Positions 18,973 to 28,706 of a stretch of DNA of 64,000 nt are shown here, piece by piece; the stretch's first letter is position 1; every line of letters starts with the position of its first letter. The stretch comes from Alphaproteobacteria bacterium (GTDB lineage: Bacteria; Pseudomonadota; Alphaproteobacteria; SHVP01): the NCBI GenBank assembly GCA_040216735.1, contig JAVJOO010000003.1, positions 1 through 64,000 of the forward strand. The letters run 5' to 3'. The translations under genes were made by a program, and so were the position numbers. The notes beneath the pieces were generated by a model. That model did no database searches. It was not told where the DNA came from and saw nothing but the letters and a program-made list of their open reading frames with translations.

Positions 18973-19992
18973 CTAATCCGCGATTTTTACGAGTAGCTTG
19001 CCGAAATTTTTGCCTTCGAGAAGACCGATAAAGGCTGCCGGTGCATTTTCCAATCCTTGGATGATGTCTTCCTTGTACTTTATCTCGCCGTTCGCCACCC
19101 ATGTGGCGAGGTCCTTCAGACCCTGCGGGTAGCGGTCGGCGTAATCGAAAACGATAAACCCTTCGATCCGACTGCGCGTGGTCAAGATGCGGGAAAGATT
19201 GCGCGGGCCCATTTCCTGCTTGGTGCTGTTGTATTGGGAAATCTGGCCGCAAATAACGATACGAGCGCGCTGGGCGAGGTTCTCGAAGACGGCGTCGGTG
19301 ACCGGGCCGCCGACATTGTCGAAGTAGACGTTGACTCCATCCGGAGCGGCTTCGCGGATATCCCGGCGCAGGTTGTCCGAGGTGCGGTAGTTGATCGCGG
19401 CGTCATAGCCGAGTTCGTCGACGATATAACGGGCCTTTTCCGGCGACCCGACTACCCCGACCGTCCGACAGCCGAGACGTTTCGCAATCTGGCCCACCAG
19501 CGACCCGACCGCCCCCGAAGCTGCTGAGACAACGACGGTGTCGGTAGCGATCGGTTTGCCTAAATCGAGCAGACCGAAATAGGCCGTCAAACCAGGCATG
19601 CCCAGAACCCCGAGGGCCGTCGAGATTGGCGCGAGTGCGGGATCAATCTTCCGCAGCATCTTGGGCTTGGCCACGGCAAACTGTTGCCACCCCAGGAGCC
19701 CCTCGACGATCGTGCCGGCCGGATACGCGGCCACGTCCGAGCGCATCACGCGCCCAACCACGCCGCCGCCCATGACCGCGCCAATCTCCACCGGCGGCAC
19801 ATAGGATTTGGCGGCGTTCATACGCCCCCGCATATAGGGGTCGAGCGACAGGTAAAGGCTCTGGACCAGGATTTCGCCAGGTCCCGGTGTCGGGATTGCC
19901 TCAGAAACGATGCTGAAGTCCCCTGCCGTGGGCGATCCTGTGGGACGTTTTGCGAGAAGGATCCTAAGGTTCTTGTCGTGCATCGCTGTCAC
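18973..19992 (-). CDS. NADP-dependent oxidoreductase, MDR family, copy 1
   Basis: 339 aa from GTG 19992; ATG 19983 (MHDKNLRILLAKRP), preceded by GGGGTG, is an equally good start. It has the same architecture as its neighbour: IPTPGPGEILVQSLYLSLDPYMRGRM, VVSAASGAVGSLVGQIAKRLGCRTVGVVGS and VYFDNVGGPVTDAV. This is the prostaglandin / 2-alkenal reductase branch of zinc-free MDR enzymes. It is first in a two-gene operon with the copy at 17923. Substrate is unknown; roles in detoxifying reactive enones or quinones are typical of the family. Confidence 0.86.
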   Translation of the reverse strand: MTAMHDKNLRILLAKRPTGSPTAGDFSIVSEAIPTPGPGEILVQSLYLSLDPYMRGRMNAAKSYVPPVEIGAVMGGGVVGRVMRSDVAAYPAGTIVEGLLGWQQFAVAKPKMLRKIDPALAPISTALGVLGMPGLTAYFGLLDLGKPIATDTVVVSAASGAVGSLVGQIAKRLGCRTVGVVGSPEKARYIVDELGYDAAINYRTSDNLRRDIREAAPDGVNVYFDNVGGPVTDAVFENLAQRARIVICGQISQYNSTKQEMGPRNLSRILTTRSRIEGFIVFDYADRYPQGLKDLATWVANGEIKYKEDIIQGLENAPAAFIGLLEGKNFGKLLVKIAD

Positions 19993-20073
19993 CCCATCTA
20001 GGCCGTTGTTCCCGTTGGTCGACTACACTATAGGTCATACTCCGGGCGCGCTCGCGCTAGGGGCCCCACTGCG

Positions 20074-21732
20074 ATGACTGATCAACTCAACATATGCCTC
20101 GCCCAGCTCAATCCGACGGTGGGCGACCTGCCGGGGAACGCCGAGAAGCTCCTCGCCGCTGCCAAGTCGGCGCAGGCGAACGGCGCGGACCTCGTCGTTA
20201 CCAGTGAGTTGTTCCTTTGCGGCTATCCGCCGGAGGACCTTGTACGGCGACCTTCGTTTCTTGACGAGACCGAAGCCCTCGTCTCGCGGATCGCGCAAGC
20301 CACCGCCGAAGGCCCAGCCATTCTTCTGGGTACGCCGTGGCGCGAGAAGGAAAAGGTCTTCAACGCGGCGCTGCTGTTGTCGGCGGGTCAGGTCGTCGCT
20401 GCGCGGTACAAATCCGATTTGCCGAATTACGGTGTCTTCGACGAAAAGCGCGTGTTTGACGCGGGCGAACTCCCCGGACCCATCGATTTCCGCGGCGTAC
20501 GCCTGGGGGTCATGGTGTGTGAGGACATGTGGAAGCCCGATGTCGCTGAATGTTTGGCCGAAACCGGGGCCGAGATTCTCGTCGTCCTCAATGGCTCGCC
20601 GTTCGAGCTCGATAAATGGGAAGAACGCGAGGCGCTGGCGCAAGATCGGGTGCGCGAAACCGGATTGCCGCTGCTTTACGTCAATCAGGTCGGCGGCCAA
20701 GACGAACTGGTGTTCGACGGCAGTTCTTTTGCGCTCAACGGCGACGGTACCGGCGCGACTTTGATGCCAGCGTGGCGCGAGAAGATCGAACGGCTCAGGA
20801 TCGAAAGAAGGAAGGGCGCGTGGCGATTTGACGAAGGACCCATGGATCGCCCCCACGACCGCCTCGAAAACGTTTACCGGGCCATGGTCCTCGGGCTCCG
20901 TGATTACGTGAACAAGAATGGATTCCCCGGTGTCTTGATTGGGATGTCGGGCGGAATCGATTCGGCCCTATCCGCGGCCGTGGCGGCCGATGCGCTGGGT
21001 CCGGATCGCGTGCACGGGGTTCTCCTGCCATCAAAGTACACCTCGCGCGCCAGTATCGAGGACGCCGAGGACTGCTGTGCGCGGATCGGTTGCCGCCGCG
21101 ATTCGATTCCGATCGAACCGGCTGTCGCCGCCTTCGACGGCATGCTTGCAGATCTCTTTGAGGGCCGGGAACCGGATGCGACGGAGGAGAACCTGCAAGC
21201 GCGCGCGCGAGGTGTGGCGCTGATGGCGCTCAGCAACAAGTTCGGCGCGATGGTGCTGACGACCGGCAATAAATCCGAAATGTCGGTCGGATATGCAACT
21301 CTCTATGGCGACATGTGCGGCGGCTATTCGGTCCTGAAGGATATCTACAAGGTCATGGTTTACGACCTCGCGCGCTGGCGAAACGTCCATGTTCCGCCGG
21401 ACAGTTTGGGGGCGGCGGTCAATCCGATCCCGGAGAACATCATTACCAAGGCGCCGTCGGCCGAGTTGCGGCCGGATCAAACCGACCAGGATTCGCTGCC
21501 TCCCTATGAGGACCTCGACCGGATTCTGACCGGTCTGGTGGAGGAAGAGCGCAGCCTGGCCGAAATCGTCGCGCTTGGATTTGATCCTGCCACGGTGAAA
21601 CGGATCGCCCGCCTGCTTGCGGTGGCGGAATACAAGCGCCGTCAGGCGCCCCCGGGGGTCAAGATCACGCGGCGGTCGTTTGGCCGCGACCGGCGCTATC
21701 CCATCACCAATCGGTTCACCGAACAGCTATAA
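20074..21732 (+). CDS. nadE: Glutamine-dependent NAD+ synthase
   Basis: 552 aa, the two-domain form. The N-terminal nitrilase-type amidase shows the Glu-Lys-Cys triad, with MVCEDMWKPDV holding the Cys. The C-terminal ATP-pyrophosphatase begins with the P-loop LIGMSGGIDSALSAAVAADALG and includes TTGNKSEMSVGYATLYGD. It amidates nicotinate adenine dinucleotide to NAD+ with ammonia from glutamine. It starts 81 bp from the divergent oxidoreductase operon and is followed by cysS after 51 bp. Confidence 0.96.
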   Translation: MTDQLNICLAQLNPTVGDLPGNAEKLLAAAKSAQANGADLVVTSELFLCGYPPEDLVRRPSFLDETEALVSRIAQATAEGPAILLGTPWREKEKVFNAALLLSAGQVVAARYKSDLPNYGVFDEKRVFDAGELPGPIDFRGVRLGVMVCEDMWKPDVAECLAETGAEILVVLNGSPFELDKWEEREALAQDRVRETGLPLLYVNQVGGQDELVFDGSSFALNGDGTGATLMPAWREKIERLRIERRKGAWRFDEGPMDRPHDRLENVYRAMVLGLRDYVNKNGFPGVLIGMSGGIDSALSAAVAADALGPDRVHGVLLPSKYTSRASIEDAEDCCARIGCRRDSIPIEPAVAAFDGMLADLFEGREPDATEENLQARARGVALMALSNKFGAMVLTTGNKSEMSVGYATLYGDMCGGYSVLKDIYKVMVYDLARWRNVHVPPDSLGAAVNPIPENIITKAPSAELRPDQTDQDSLPPYEDLDRILTGLVEEERSLAEIVALGFDPATVKRIARLLAVAEYKRRQAPPGVKITRRSFGRDRRYPITNRFTEQL

Positions 21733-21783
21733 CTACGTCCACGCGGGTGTGCCAACGTGCCGCCCGTACGACCCAGGGAAGCC

Positions 21784-23169
21784 ATGTCTCTCACGCTCCA
21801 CAATTCCGCGACGCGGCGGAAAGAGGTTTTCAAACCGCTCGATCCGGCCAACGTCGGCATATATGCCTGCGGTCCGACGGTGTACGACCTCGCCCATGTC
21901 GGTAATGCCCGCATGATGGTGGCGTTCGATCTGATCGTTCGCGTGCTTCGCGACGCCTTTCCGAAGGTGACCTACGTGCGCAACATCACCGACGTCGACG
22001 ACAAGATCAACGCTGCCGCAAACGCCCAGGCCCTGTCGATTGAGGTTGTCACCGAGCGCACGACGCGTGCGATGCACGAGGATATGGGCGCGCTGGGGGT
22101 CCTCCCGCCCGATGTCGAGCCGACCGCCACCGCTCATATCGCGCAAATGATTGCGATGATCGAGGTGCTGATTGCCCGCGGGCATGCCTACGTGGCGGAG
22201 AACCACGTGCTTTTCTCGGTCGAATCGATGCCGGCCTATGGACGATTCTCCGGCCGAGACCGCGATGCACAGGTGGCGGGGGCCCGCGTCGATGTGGCGC
22301 CCTACAAACGCGACCCTGCGGATTTCGTTCTCTGGAAGCCCTCAGACGGCGATCAACCGGGCTGGGATAGCCCGTGGGGCCGCGGCCGCCCCGGCTGGCA
22401 CATCGAGTGCTCAGCGATGAGCGAGGCTTACCTCGGTGCAACGTTCGACATCCACGGCGGTGGCGCCGATCTGATCTTTCCGCATCACGAGAACGAGGTC
22501 GCCCAAAGCGTCTGCGCCCATGGCGGAGCGCCTCTCGCGAATTACTGGCTCCACAACGGCATGGTGATGATCGAGGGCCAGAAAATGTCTAAATCGCTCG
22601 GCAACTTCGTCGTTGTCCGTGACGCGCTCGAACGGTGGAAAGGCGAGGAGATCCGCTGGCTACTCCTCTCGGCCCACTACCGCCAACCGTTGGACTGGAC
22701 GGAATCGGGTTTGCGTCAGGCGCGCGCGAACCTCGATCGGCTCTACTCGGCATTACGCAGGTTGGGCGCGATCGCGCCGGGACAGCGTCCGGACGATGCT
22801 CTGGCACAGGTGCGTGCTGCGCTTCGCGACGATTTCAATACGCCGATGGCGTTGTCGGAACTTATGGCGATTGTCGGTCGCCTCAACCGCGCGGAGGATC
22901 GGACCGAACAAGCGTCGCTGGCGGCTGCGATCGTCAAGGCCGGTGAATTGCTCGGGGTCGCCCAGGTCGATCCGGAGGGTTGGTTTAAGGCGGGCGCAGA
23001 TGAGGGCATTGGCGACGATATTGACGGGTTGATCGCTGCGCGTACCGCAGCGCGGGGGCGCAAGGATTTCGCCGAGTCCGATCGAATTCGCGACACCCTC
23101 CTCGCGAGGGGCGTCGTCCTCGAAGACGGTCCTGGCGGGACGACCTGGCGCTATCAGGCCGACGACTGA
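21784..23169 (+). CDS. cysS: Cysteine-tRNA ligase
   Basis: ATG 21784 (MSLTLHNSATRRKEVF) gives 461 aa; the nine codons upstream are not family-like. The HIGH motif appears as HVGN in YACGPTVYDLAHVGNARM, whose Cys is a zinc ligand. GWHIECSAMS and GGGADLIFPHHENE complete the zinc site, and KMSKS is present in GQKMSKSLGN. It is a class I aminoacyl-tRNA synthetase. The TGA stop overlaps the start of the next gene (TGATG). Confidence 0.97.
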   Translation: MSLTLHNSATRRKEVFKPLDPANVGIYACGPTVYDLAHVGNARMMVAFDLIVRVLRDAFPKVTYVRNITDVDDKINAAANAQALSIEVVTERTTRAMHEDMGALGVLPPDVEPTATAHIAQMIAMIEVLIARGHAYVAENHVLFSVESMPAYGRFSGRDRDAQVAGARVDVAPYKRDPADFVLWKPSDGDQPGWDSPWGRGRPGWHIECSAMSEAYLGATFDIHGGGADLIFPHHENEVAQSVCAHGGAPLANYWLHNGMVMIEGQKMSKSLGNFVVVRDALERWKGEEIRWLLLSAHYRQPLDWTESGLRQARANLDRLYSALRRLGAIAPGQRPDDALAQVRAALRDDFNTPMALSELMAIVGRLNRAEDRTEQASLAAAIVKAGELLGVAQVDPEGWFKAGADEGIGDDIDGLIAARTAARGRKDFAESDRIRDTLLARGVVLEDGPGGTTWRYQADD

Positions 23170-23945
23170 TGGCCGGCACCGATAGATCGCGTGCGCCGCA
23201 GCTCGGCGGCCCGGCAGTCGTCCTCGTGGAACCGCAGCTCGGCGAGAACATCGGCGCCGCTGCCCGGGCGATGCTCAACTTCGGACTCGGCGACCTGCGT
23301 TTGGTCAGTCCGCGCGACGGTTGGCCCAACGAGAAAGCGGTGGCTGCCGCATCGGGCGCCGATGTTGTGATCGACGCCGCGCGCGTCTACGGGACGACGG
23401 CCGCGGCGGTAGACGATCTCCAAGTCGTCTATGCGATGACGGCGCGTCCGCGCGATGTCCGCAAGGATGTTGTGACCCCCGGCCATGCGGCGACCGACAT
23501 TCGCCTTCGCTTGGCCGCCGGCGAACGCTGCGGGGTCTTGTTTGGCCCAGAGCGCGCCGGTCTCACGAACGACGATATTTCGCTCGCCGACGTCATCATC
23601 AACGTACCGTCCAATCCTGGCTTTTCGTCGCTCAACTTGGCCCAAGCGGTCTTGCTGTTCGGCTATGCCTTTTTCGGCGCTGGCGACAACACGCCACCGC
23701 TGCAGCACAACGACGGCGATAGCACGCCCGCGACCAAGGCTGAGCTCGCTCATCTCTTCACCCATCTCGAGGAAGAACTTCGTCTTAGCGGTTTCCTGTA
23801 TCCGCCGGAGAAGGCCCCGACGATGGTCCGAAACATCCGCGCAATCCTGCAGCGGGCCCGATTGACCGAACAGGAGGTCAGGACCCTGCGGGGTGTGGTT
23901 TCCTCGCTGGCGTCGCCCCGGGGAAAGCCATCCACCAACGGATAA
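23169..23945 (+). CDS. TrmJ-like tRNA/rRNA 2'-O-methyltransferase (SPOUT, TrmH family)
   Basis: 258 aa. It starts inside the cysS stop. The SPOUT knot motifs are visible: PAVVLVEPQLGENIGAAARAMLNFGL (motif 1), GVLFGPERAGLTNDDISLAD (motif 2) and SSLNLAQAVLLFGYAFF (motif 3). This is the group 1 TrmH family, in which TrmJ modifies position 32 of tRNAs using S-adenosylmethionine. The cysS-trmJ pairing keeps two tRNA functions together. The exact target nucleotide is inferred. Confidence 0.86.
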   Translation: MAGTDRSRAPQLGGPAVVLVEPQLGENIGAAARAMLNFGLGDLRLVSPRDGWPNEKAVAAASGADVVIDAARVYGTTAAAVDDLQVVYAMTARPRDVRKDVVTPGHAATDIRLRLAAGERCGVLFGPERAGLTNDDISLADVIINVPSNPGFSSLNLAQAVLLFGYAFFGAGDNTPPLQHNDGDSTPATKAELAHLFTHLEEELRLSGFLYPPEKAPTMVRNIRAILQRARLTEQEVRTLRGVVSSLASPRGKPSTNG

Positions 23946-24045
23946 TGGTCAGCGGCGGTCGTGTCGGACGGATCATGCCGGGCGGCGGTGGCTTAAGTCT
24001 CTGATAACATTGCGTTTTTATATGGCGTTGTGGTCGTCTCGGCGT

Positions 24046-24073
24046 TTGACACCGGGCCGCGCGTCGCTATAGT
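24046..24073 (+). promoter_or_regulatory. Sigma-70-type promoter of rpsD
   Basis: TTGACA (24046-24051) and TATAGT (24068-24073) are separated by 16 bp, 65 bp upstream of the rpsD ATG. The leader contains a small hairpin CGCCTT/AAGGCG at about 24077-24091, which could act in S4 feedback control (inference only). Confidence 0.75.
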
Positions 24074-24138
24074 ACGCGCCTTCAAAAGGCGGCTCCTTTG
24101 TGGGCGGCCGTCTTCGTGCGTGGGAATGGCAATCGCGA

Positions 24139-24756
24139 ATGACCAAAAGACTGAAGTCCAAATACAAGATCAACCGTAGACTCGGCGAGAATCTCTGGGG
24201 TCGGCCCAAGAGCCCCGTTAATCGGCGCGAATATCCGCCCGGTCAGCACGGCCAGCGTCGGCGTAAACCGTCCGACTACGGTATCCAATTGATGGCCAAG
24301 CAGCGGCTTCGCGGCTATTACGGCAACATCACGGAAAAGCAGTTCCGCCGGACCTACGAAGAGGCGTCGCGCAAGCGCGGCGATACGTCCGAGACGTTGA
24401 TCGGCTTGCTTGAGCGCCGGTTGGACGCTGTCGTTTACCGGATGAAATTTGTCCCGACGGTGTTTGCCGCGCGCCAGTTCGTGAATCACGGCCATGTCAT
24501 GGTGAACGGGCGCCGCGTCAACATTCCAAGTTATCAGGTGCGCGAGGGCGATATCGTCGAAGTGCGCGATCGCTCAAAGCAGCTCGGCGTCGTTCTCGAG
24601 GCCGTCGAACTGACAGAACGGGATATTCCGGACTACATCGAAGTCGATCACGCCAAGATGAAGGGAACCTTCGTTCGCGTGCCGAAACTTGCCGATGTCC
24701 CGTATCCGGTGATGATGGAACCGAACCTCGTGGTCGAGTACTACTCCTCCCACTAG
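24139..24756 (+). CDS. rpsD: 30S ribosomal protein S4
   Basis: ATG 24139 ([21 protein letters not shown]) gives 205 aa, the standard length. It has the N-terminal S4 domain, then the S4 RNA-binding domain ([35 protein letters not shown]) and the usual basic linker ([16 protein letters not shown]). It is a primary 16S rRNA-binding protein and a translational regulator in enterobacteria. It is monocistronic here, with its own promoter and a strong terminator. Confidence 0.98.
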   Translation: MTKRLKSKYKINRRLGENLWGRPKSPVNRREYPPGQHGQRRRKPSDYGIQLMAKQRLRGYYGNITEKQFRRTYEEASRKRGDTSETLIGLLERRLDAVVYRMKFVPTVFAARQFVNHGHVMVNGRRVNIPSYQVREGDIVEVRDRSKQLGVVLEAVELTERDIPDYIEVDHAKMKGTFVRVPKLADVPYPVMMEPNLVVEYYSSH

Positions 24757-24774
24757 GTCATTCGAACATCGAAC

Positions 24775-24805
24775 AAAAAAGGGCGCCAGAGGCGCCCTTT
24801 TTCTT
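24775..24805. terminator. Bidirectional Rho-independent terminator between rpsD and grxD
   Basis: A perfect 7-bp stem GGGCGCC/GGCGCCC (24781-24787 and 24791-24797) with loop AGA is flanked by six A on the left and T-rich sequence on the right. It can therefore stop both the plus-strand rpsD transcript and the minus-strand pur-bolA-grxD transcript. Confidence 0.92.
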
Positions 24806-24828
24806 TGGTCTATGGCTTTGCGTGGCCG

Positions 24829-25173
24829 CTAGGCGTTGACTGCAACCGACGCTACGCCCTGGTCCGCCAGATACTGTTTGAGTTCACCGGTCTCGAACAT
24901 CTCGCGCACGATGTCCGCACCGCCGACGAATTCGCCTTTGACGTAGAGCTGGGGAATGGTGGGCCAATCGCTGAATTGTTTGATTCCATCGCGCAACGAC
25001 GGATCCATCAGGACGTCCACACCTTTGAATTTGACTCCCAGTTCGCTCAGAACTTGGACCACGGCGGCAGAGAAGCCGCACTGCGGAAAAATCGGAGTTC
25101 CCTTCATGTACAAAACCACTTGGTTCTGGTCGACCTCTTGGCGGATGCGGTCGAAAACCGGGTTGTCGCTCAT
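24829..25173 (-). CDS. grxD: Monothiol glutaredoxin, Grx4 family
   Basis: ATG 25173 (MSDNPVFDRIRQEVDQNQVV), preceded by AAAGGA, gives 114 aa. The monothiol active site reads CGFS in KGTPIFPQCGFSAAVVQVL, and the glutathione-binding WPTIPQLYVKGEFVGGADIV follows. Grx4-type proteins carry a labile 2Fe-2S cluster and work with BolA proteins in iron-sulfur trafficking. The bolA gene lies directly upstream with a 93-bp gap, and both appear to ride at the end of the purine operon. Confidence 0.96.
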   Translation of the reverse strand: MSDNPVFDRIRQEVDQNQVVLYMKGTPIFPQCGFSAAVVQVLSELGVKFKGVDVLMDPSLRDGIKQFSDWPTIPQLYVKGEFVGGADIVREMFETGELKQYLADQGVASVAVNA

Positions 25174-25266
25174 CTTCGTTGTCCTTTCGTTACCGGGGGT
25201 TGTCCGGCGCATGGCGCTAATGTGCGCGATCCTCGCAATTTTTCAACCACAAGAGATTCAGGGGTA

Positions 25267-25503
25267 TTAGTCACTCGGTACGGCAGTCTGCAATGCCAGC
25301 GCGTGCAAGGCATCGCCCATGTTGCCGCGCAACGCCTGATAAACCATCTGATGCTGCTGAATTCTGGTCTTGCCCGCGAACTGGCGCGAGGTGACATGGG
25401 CGGCATAGTGGTCGCCGTCGCCTCGGAGATCTTCGATCTTTACGACGGCGTCGGGGATGCCCTCTTTGATAAGGCGTTGGATTTCGGCGGCGTCCATAGC
25501 CAT
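25267..25503 (-). CDS. BolA family protein
   Basis: 78 aa, start supported by AGGAG six bases upstream. The fold signature is complete: helix EIQRLIKEGIPDAVVKIEDLRGDGDHYAAHVTS, then RIQQHQMVYQALRG. The KH-like module and a conserved C-terminal His (GDALHALAL) are present. BolA proteins bind monothiol glutaredoxins through a shared 2Fe-2S cluster. The downstream grxD makes that partnership likely here; E. coli IbaG is the closest functional analogue in size. Confidence 0.92.
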   Translation of the reverse strand: MAMDAAEIQRLIKEGIPDAVVKIEDLRGDGDHYAAHVTSRQFAGKTRIQQHQMVYQALRGNMGDALHALALQTAVPSD

Positions 25504-25532
25504 CGGCGTCTCCTATCGTGCGTTGCGACGCC

Positions 25533-27728
25533 CTAGGCGTCCATATAAGCCGGCAACCATCCGTCTGCGGCGGTGCGCAGGTCGTCGAGGGAGATCGATC
25601 CATCCCCCCCTAAATCAAGGGCGCTTCCACCGCTTTTACCGATCCGCGTCGCCGTAACCCCTGCTTTGTGCGCATCGTCGACGATGCCGGCGCCCGTCGC
25701 TTCATCGACGGCGACGAGGTAACGGGCTTGATCTTCGCCGAACCACCATCCGTGATCGGCCCCTGGCGGCACAGACATGGTGACGCCGACGCCACCCGCC
25801 AAGACCATTTCGGCAACGGCGACGGCAAGTCCCCCGTCGCTGAGGTCGTGGCAAACACGCACTGCGCCCGACTCGATCTGGGCGCGTACGAAATCGCCGA
25901 CCTGTTTCTCTTGTGCCAGATCGACCGGCGGCGGCGCGCCCGCCTCCGAACCGTTGATTTCGCGCAGGAACAGGCTCGCGCCAAGCGTTCCTTCGGCTCG
26001 CCCGATCAAAATGAGGGTCAACCCTTCGGCGTCGATCCCGATCCGGGCAACGCGATCGATATTTTCGATCAGGCCGACACCGCCGATCGAGGGGGTCGGC
26101 TGGATCGCCTTGCCGTTGGTCTCGTTGTAAAACGAGACATTGCCCGAGACGATGGGGAAGTCGAGCCCGCGCGCGGCCTCGCCGATGCCGGCGATGGCGC
26201 CCACGAATTGGCCCATCACCTCGGCCCGCTCCGGGCTGCCGAAGTTCAGACAGTCGGTAATCGCCAGGGGTTTCGCACCTGTGGCGGTCAAGTTCCGCCA
26301 GCATTCGGCAACCGCTTGTTTGCCCCCTTCGATCGGATCGGCGGCGACGTAGCGCGGCGTGCAGTCGGTCGTCACCGCGAGTGCGCGTTCGGAGCCGTGG
26401 ATACGCACGACAGCGGAGTCGCCCCCCGGCCGAACGACAGTGTCGGCCATGACCATGTGATCGTACTGCTCCCAAATCCATTTCTTGGAGCAAAGGTCCG
26501 GCGATCCCATGAGAGCGAGGAGGGCGTCACGGATCCCTTTGGCTGGCTTCACGTCGGCGGCGCGGATCGTGTCGCGCGGCGCGGTCGCCACGTGCGGCCG
26601 ATCATATTCCGGCGCACTGTCGGCCAAGGGTGCGACCGGCAAATCGGCGACGATGGTGCCGCCCATCTTTAGGACCATCCGTCCGCTATCGGTGAGTCGA
26701 CCGATCACCGCGAAATCGAGTTCCCACTTTTCGAAAATCGCGCGGGCGTCGTTCTCGCGTCCGGCTTTCAAAACGATCAGCATCCGTTCCTGGGATTCGG
26801 ACAGCATCAGCTCGTAGGCGCTCATGCCGGATTCGCGCATCGGCACCTGGTCGAGGTCCAAATCGATCCCCATGCCGCCGCGCGACGCCATTTCGAACGA
26901 CGACGAGGTCAACCCGGCGGCCCCCATGTCCTGGATCGCCACGATCGTGTCGGTCGCCATCAGTTCTAGGCAAGCCTCAAGGAGGAGTTTCTCCGTGAAA
27001 GGGTCGCCGACTTGAACTGTGGGCCGCTTTTCGTCGGACTGATCGTCGAATTCGGCGGAGGCCATCGTCGCGCCGTGAATGCCGTCGCGCCCGGTTTTCG
27101 ATCCGACATAGATCACCGGGTTCCCGACGCCCGCCGCAGCCGCATAGAAGATGCGGTCTTTGGGCGCGATCCCGACCGTCATCGCATTGACCAGGATGTT
27201 CCCATCGTAGCTTGTATGAAAAGTGCATTCGCCGCCCACGGTCGGCACGCCGATGCAGTTTCCGTAGCCGCCGATGCCGGCGACGACGCCGGCCACGAGG
27301 TGGCGCGTCTTGGCGTGTTTAGGCGAACCGAAACGAAGCGCGTTTAGATTGGCGACCGGGCGTGCGCCCATTGTGAACACGTCGCGCAAGATCCCACCGA
27401 CGCCTGTTGCAGCACCTTGATAGGGTTCGATGTAAGAGGGGTGGTTGTGGCTCTCCATTTTGAAAATGGCCGCCTGCCCATCGCCTATGTCGATGACGCC
27501 GGCGTTCTCGCCAGGCCCGCAGATCACCCAGGGGGCCTCGGTGGGAAGGGTTCGCAGCCACTTCTTGGAGGATTTGTAGGAGCAATGTTCGCTCCACATG
27601 ACTGAAAAGATGCCAAGTTCGGTCAGGTTCGGCGTGCGACCGAGAATCTCGACGGCCCGCGCGAACTCATCGGCGGTAAGGCCATGCTCGGCGGCCAATT
27701 CGGCGGTGACGTTGCTGGCGTTCTGCAC
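25533..27728 (-). CDS. purL: Phosphoribosylformylglycinamidine synthase subunit PurL
   Basis: 731 aa, the small PurL form that needs PurQ and PurS. GTG start, 3 bp after the purQ stop. ITT-type N-terminus with [17 protein letters not shown] (catalytic His), ATP-binding [14 protein letters not shown] and [24 protein letters not shown], and a second AIRS-like half starting near [13 protein letters not shown]. It catalyses the ATP-dependent conversion of FGAR to FGAM. Fourth gene of the purC-purS-purQ-purL operon. Confidence 0.97.
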   Translation of the reverse strand: MQNASNVTAELAAEHGLTADEFARAVEILGRTPNLTELGIFSVMWSEHCSYKSSKKWLRTLPTEAPWVICGPGENAGVIDIGDGQAAIFKMESHNHPSYIEPYQGAATGVGGILRDVFTMGARPVANLNALRFGSPKHAKTRHLVAGVVAGIGGYGNCIGVPTVGGECTFHTSYDGNILVNAMTVGIAPKDRIFYAAAAGVGNPVIYVGSKTGRDGIHGATMASAEFDDQSDEKRPTVQVGDPFTEKLLLEACLELMATDTIVAIQDMGAAGLTSSSFEMASRGGMGIDLDLDQVPMRESGMSAYELMLSESQERMLIVLKAGRENDARAIFEKWELDFAVIGRLTDSGRMVLKMGGTIVADLPVAPLADSAPEYDRPHVATAPRDTIRAADVKPAKGIRDALLALMGSPDLCSKKWIWEQYDHMVMADTVVRPGGDSAVVRIHGSERALAVTTDCTPRYVAADPIEGGKQAVAECWRNLTATGAKPLAITDCLNFGSPERAEVMGQFVGAIAGIGEAARGLDFPIVSGNVSFYNETNGKAIQPTPSIGGVGLIENIDRVARIGIDAEGLTLILIGRAEGTLGASLFLREINGSEAGAPPPVDLAQEKQVGDFVRAQIESGAVRVCHDLSDGGLAVAVAEMVLAGGVGVTMSVPPGADHGWWFGEDQARYLVAVDEATGAGIVDDAHKAGVTATRIGKSGGSALDLGGDGSISLDDLRTAADGWLPAYMDA

Positions 27729-27731
27729 GGT

Positions 27732-28421
27732 CTAGGCCAGTGCTTCGAGGAGTGAATCGAACAGGGCCCGGCCATCGTTCCCACCCAAGGCGGGGTCGGA
27801 GAGGCGTTCGGGGTGCGGCATCATGCCGAGAACGCGGCGCGCCGGATCGAGAACTCCGGCAATATTGGCCAACGACCCGTTTGGATTAGATTGGTCGTCC
27901 ACCGTCCCGGATTGATCGCAATAGCGAAACGCGACGCGTCCTTCGTCCTCCAGTTGCCGGTGCCCGTCGGGGTCGATGAAGTAATTTCCGTCATGGTGCG
28001 CGATCGGGATCTTCACGACTTGTCCCTGGGTGTATCGATTGCTGAATGCCGTGTCGTTGCGCTCGACGCGCAGGAAGACGTCGCGGCAGACGTAGCGCAA
28101 ATCGCGGTTGCGCATGAGGACCCCCGGCAACAGCCCGGATTCGGTCAAGATTTGGAAGCCGTTGCACACGCCGAGGACCGCGACACCGCGCCGGGCATGA
28201 GCAACGACCTCCTTCATGATCGGCGATCGCGCGGCCATCGCCCCCGAGCGGAGATAGTCGCCGTAGGAGAAGCCGCCGGGTACGGCGATCAAGTCGACGG
28301 GGGGCAGGGAGGTTTCGCGATGCCACGTCATCGCAGGACGGGTCCCCGTACTTTGTTCGAGCGCAACCATCAGGTCGCGGTCGCAGTTCGACCCCGGAAA
28401 GACGATGACGGCGGCTTTCAT
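27732..28421 (-). CDS. purQ: Phosphoribosylformylglycinamidine synthase subunit PurQ
   Basis: 229 aa class I glutamine amidotransferase. Nucleophile Cys lies in [21 protein letters not shown], and the His-Glu pair in [12 protein letters not shown]. The N-terminus [15 protein letters not shown] is typical of PurQ. It supplies ammonia to PurL, with PurS mediating assembly. It starts 39 bp downstream of the purS stop. Confidence 0.97.
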   Translation of the reverse strand: MKAAVIVFPGSNCDRDLMVALEQSTGTRPAMTWHRETSLPPVDLIAVPGGFSYGDYLRSGAMAARSPIMKEVVAHARRGVAVLGVCNGFQILTESGLLPGVLMRNRDLRYVCRDVFLRVERNDTAFSNRYTQGQVVKIPIAHHDGNYFIDPDGHRQLEDEGRVAFRYCDQSGTVDDQSNPNGSLANIAGVLDPARRVLGMMPHPERLSDPALGGNDGRALFDSLLEALA

Positions 28422-28460
28422 GCGGCCTCGGTGACGCGTGCGGTGGGCAACGGATTCAGC

Positions 28461-28703
28461 CTAATCGACAATCTCGACCCGGTAATCTTCGATGACGGTA
28501 TTGGCGAGCAAGCGTTCGCACATTTCCTTTACCGTCGCGCCAGCGGCGGCGCGGTCGGTGTGGGGCAGGTCGAGTTCGATATATTTTCCTTGGCGGACAT
28601 CGTTGACGCCGCTGAACCCAAGATTGGCCAGGGCATTGGCGATTGCCTTGCCCTGCGGGTCGAGGACGCCGGTTTTCAGCGTGATGTGGACCAACGCTTT
28701 CAT
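28461..28703 (-). CDS. purS: Phosphoribosylformylglycinamidine synthase subunit PurS
   Basis: 80 aa. MKALVHITLKTGVLDPQGKAIANALANLGFSGVNDVRQGKYIEL is diagnostic of PurS, the small dimer that bridges PurQ and small PurL. It sits 3 bp downstream of purC and ahead of purQ, as is usual in bacteria with the three-subunit FGAM synthase. Confidence 0.96.
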   Translation of the reverse strand: MKALVHITLKTGVLDPQGKAIANALANLGFSGVNDVRQGKYIELDLPHTDRAAAGATVKEMCERLLANTVIEDYRVEIVD

Positions 28704-28706
28704 CGC

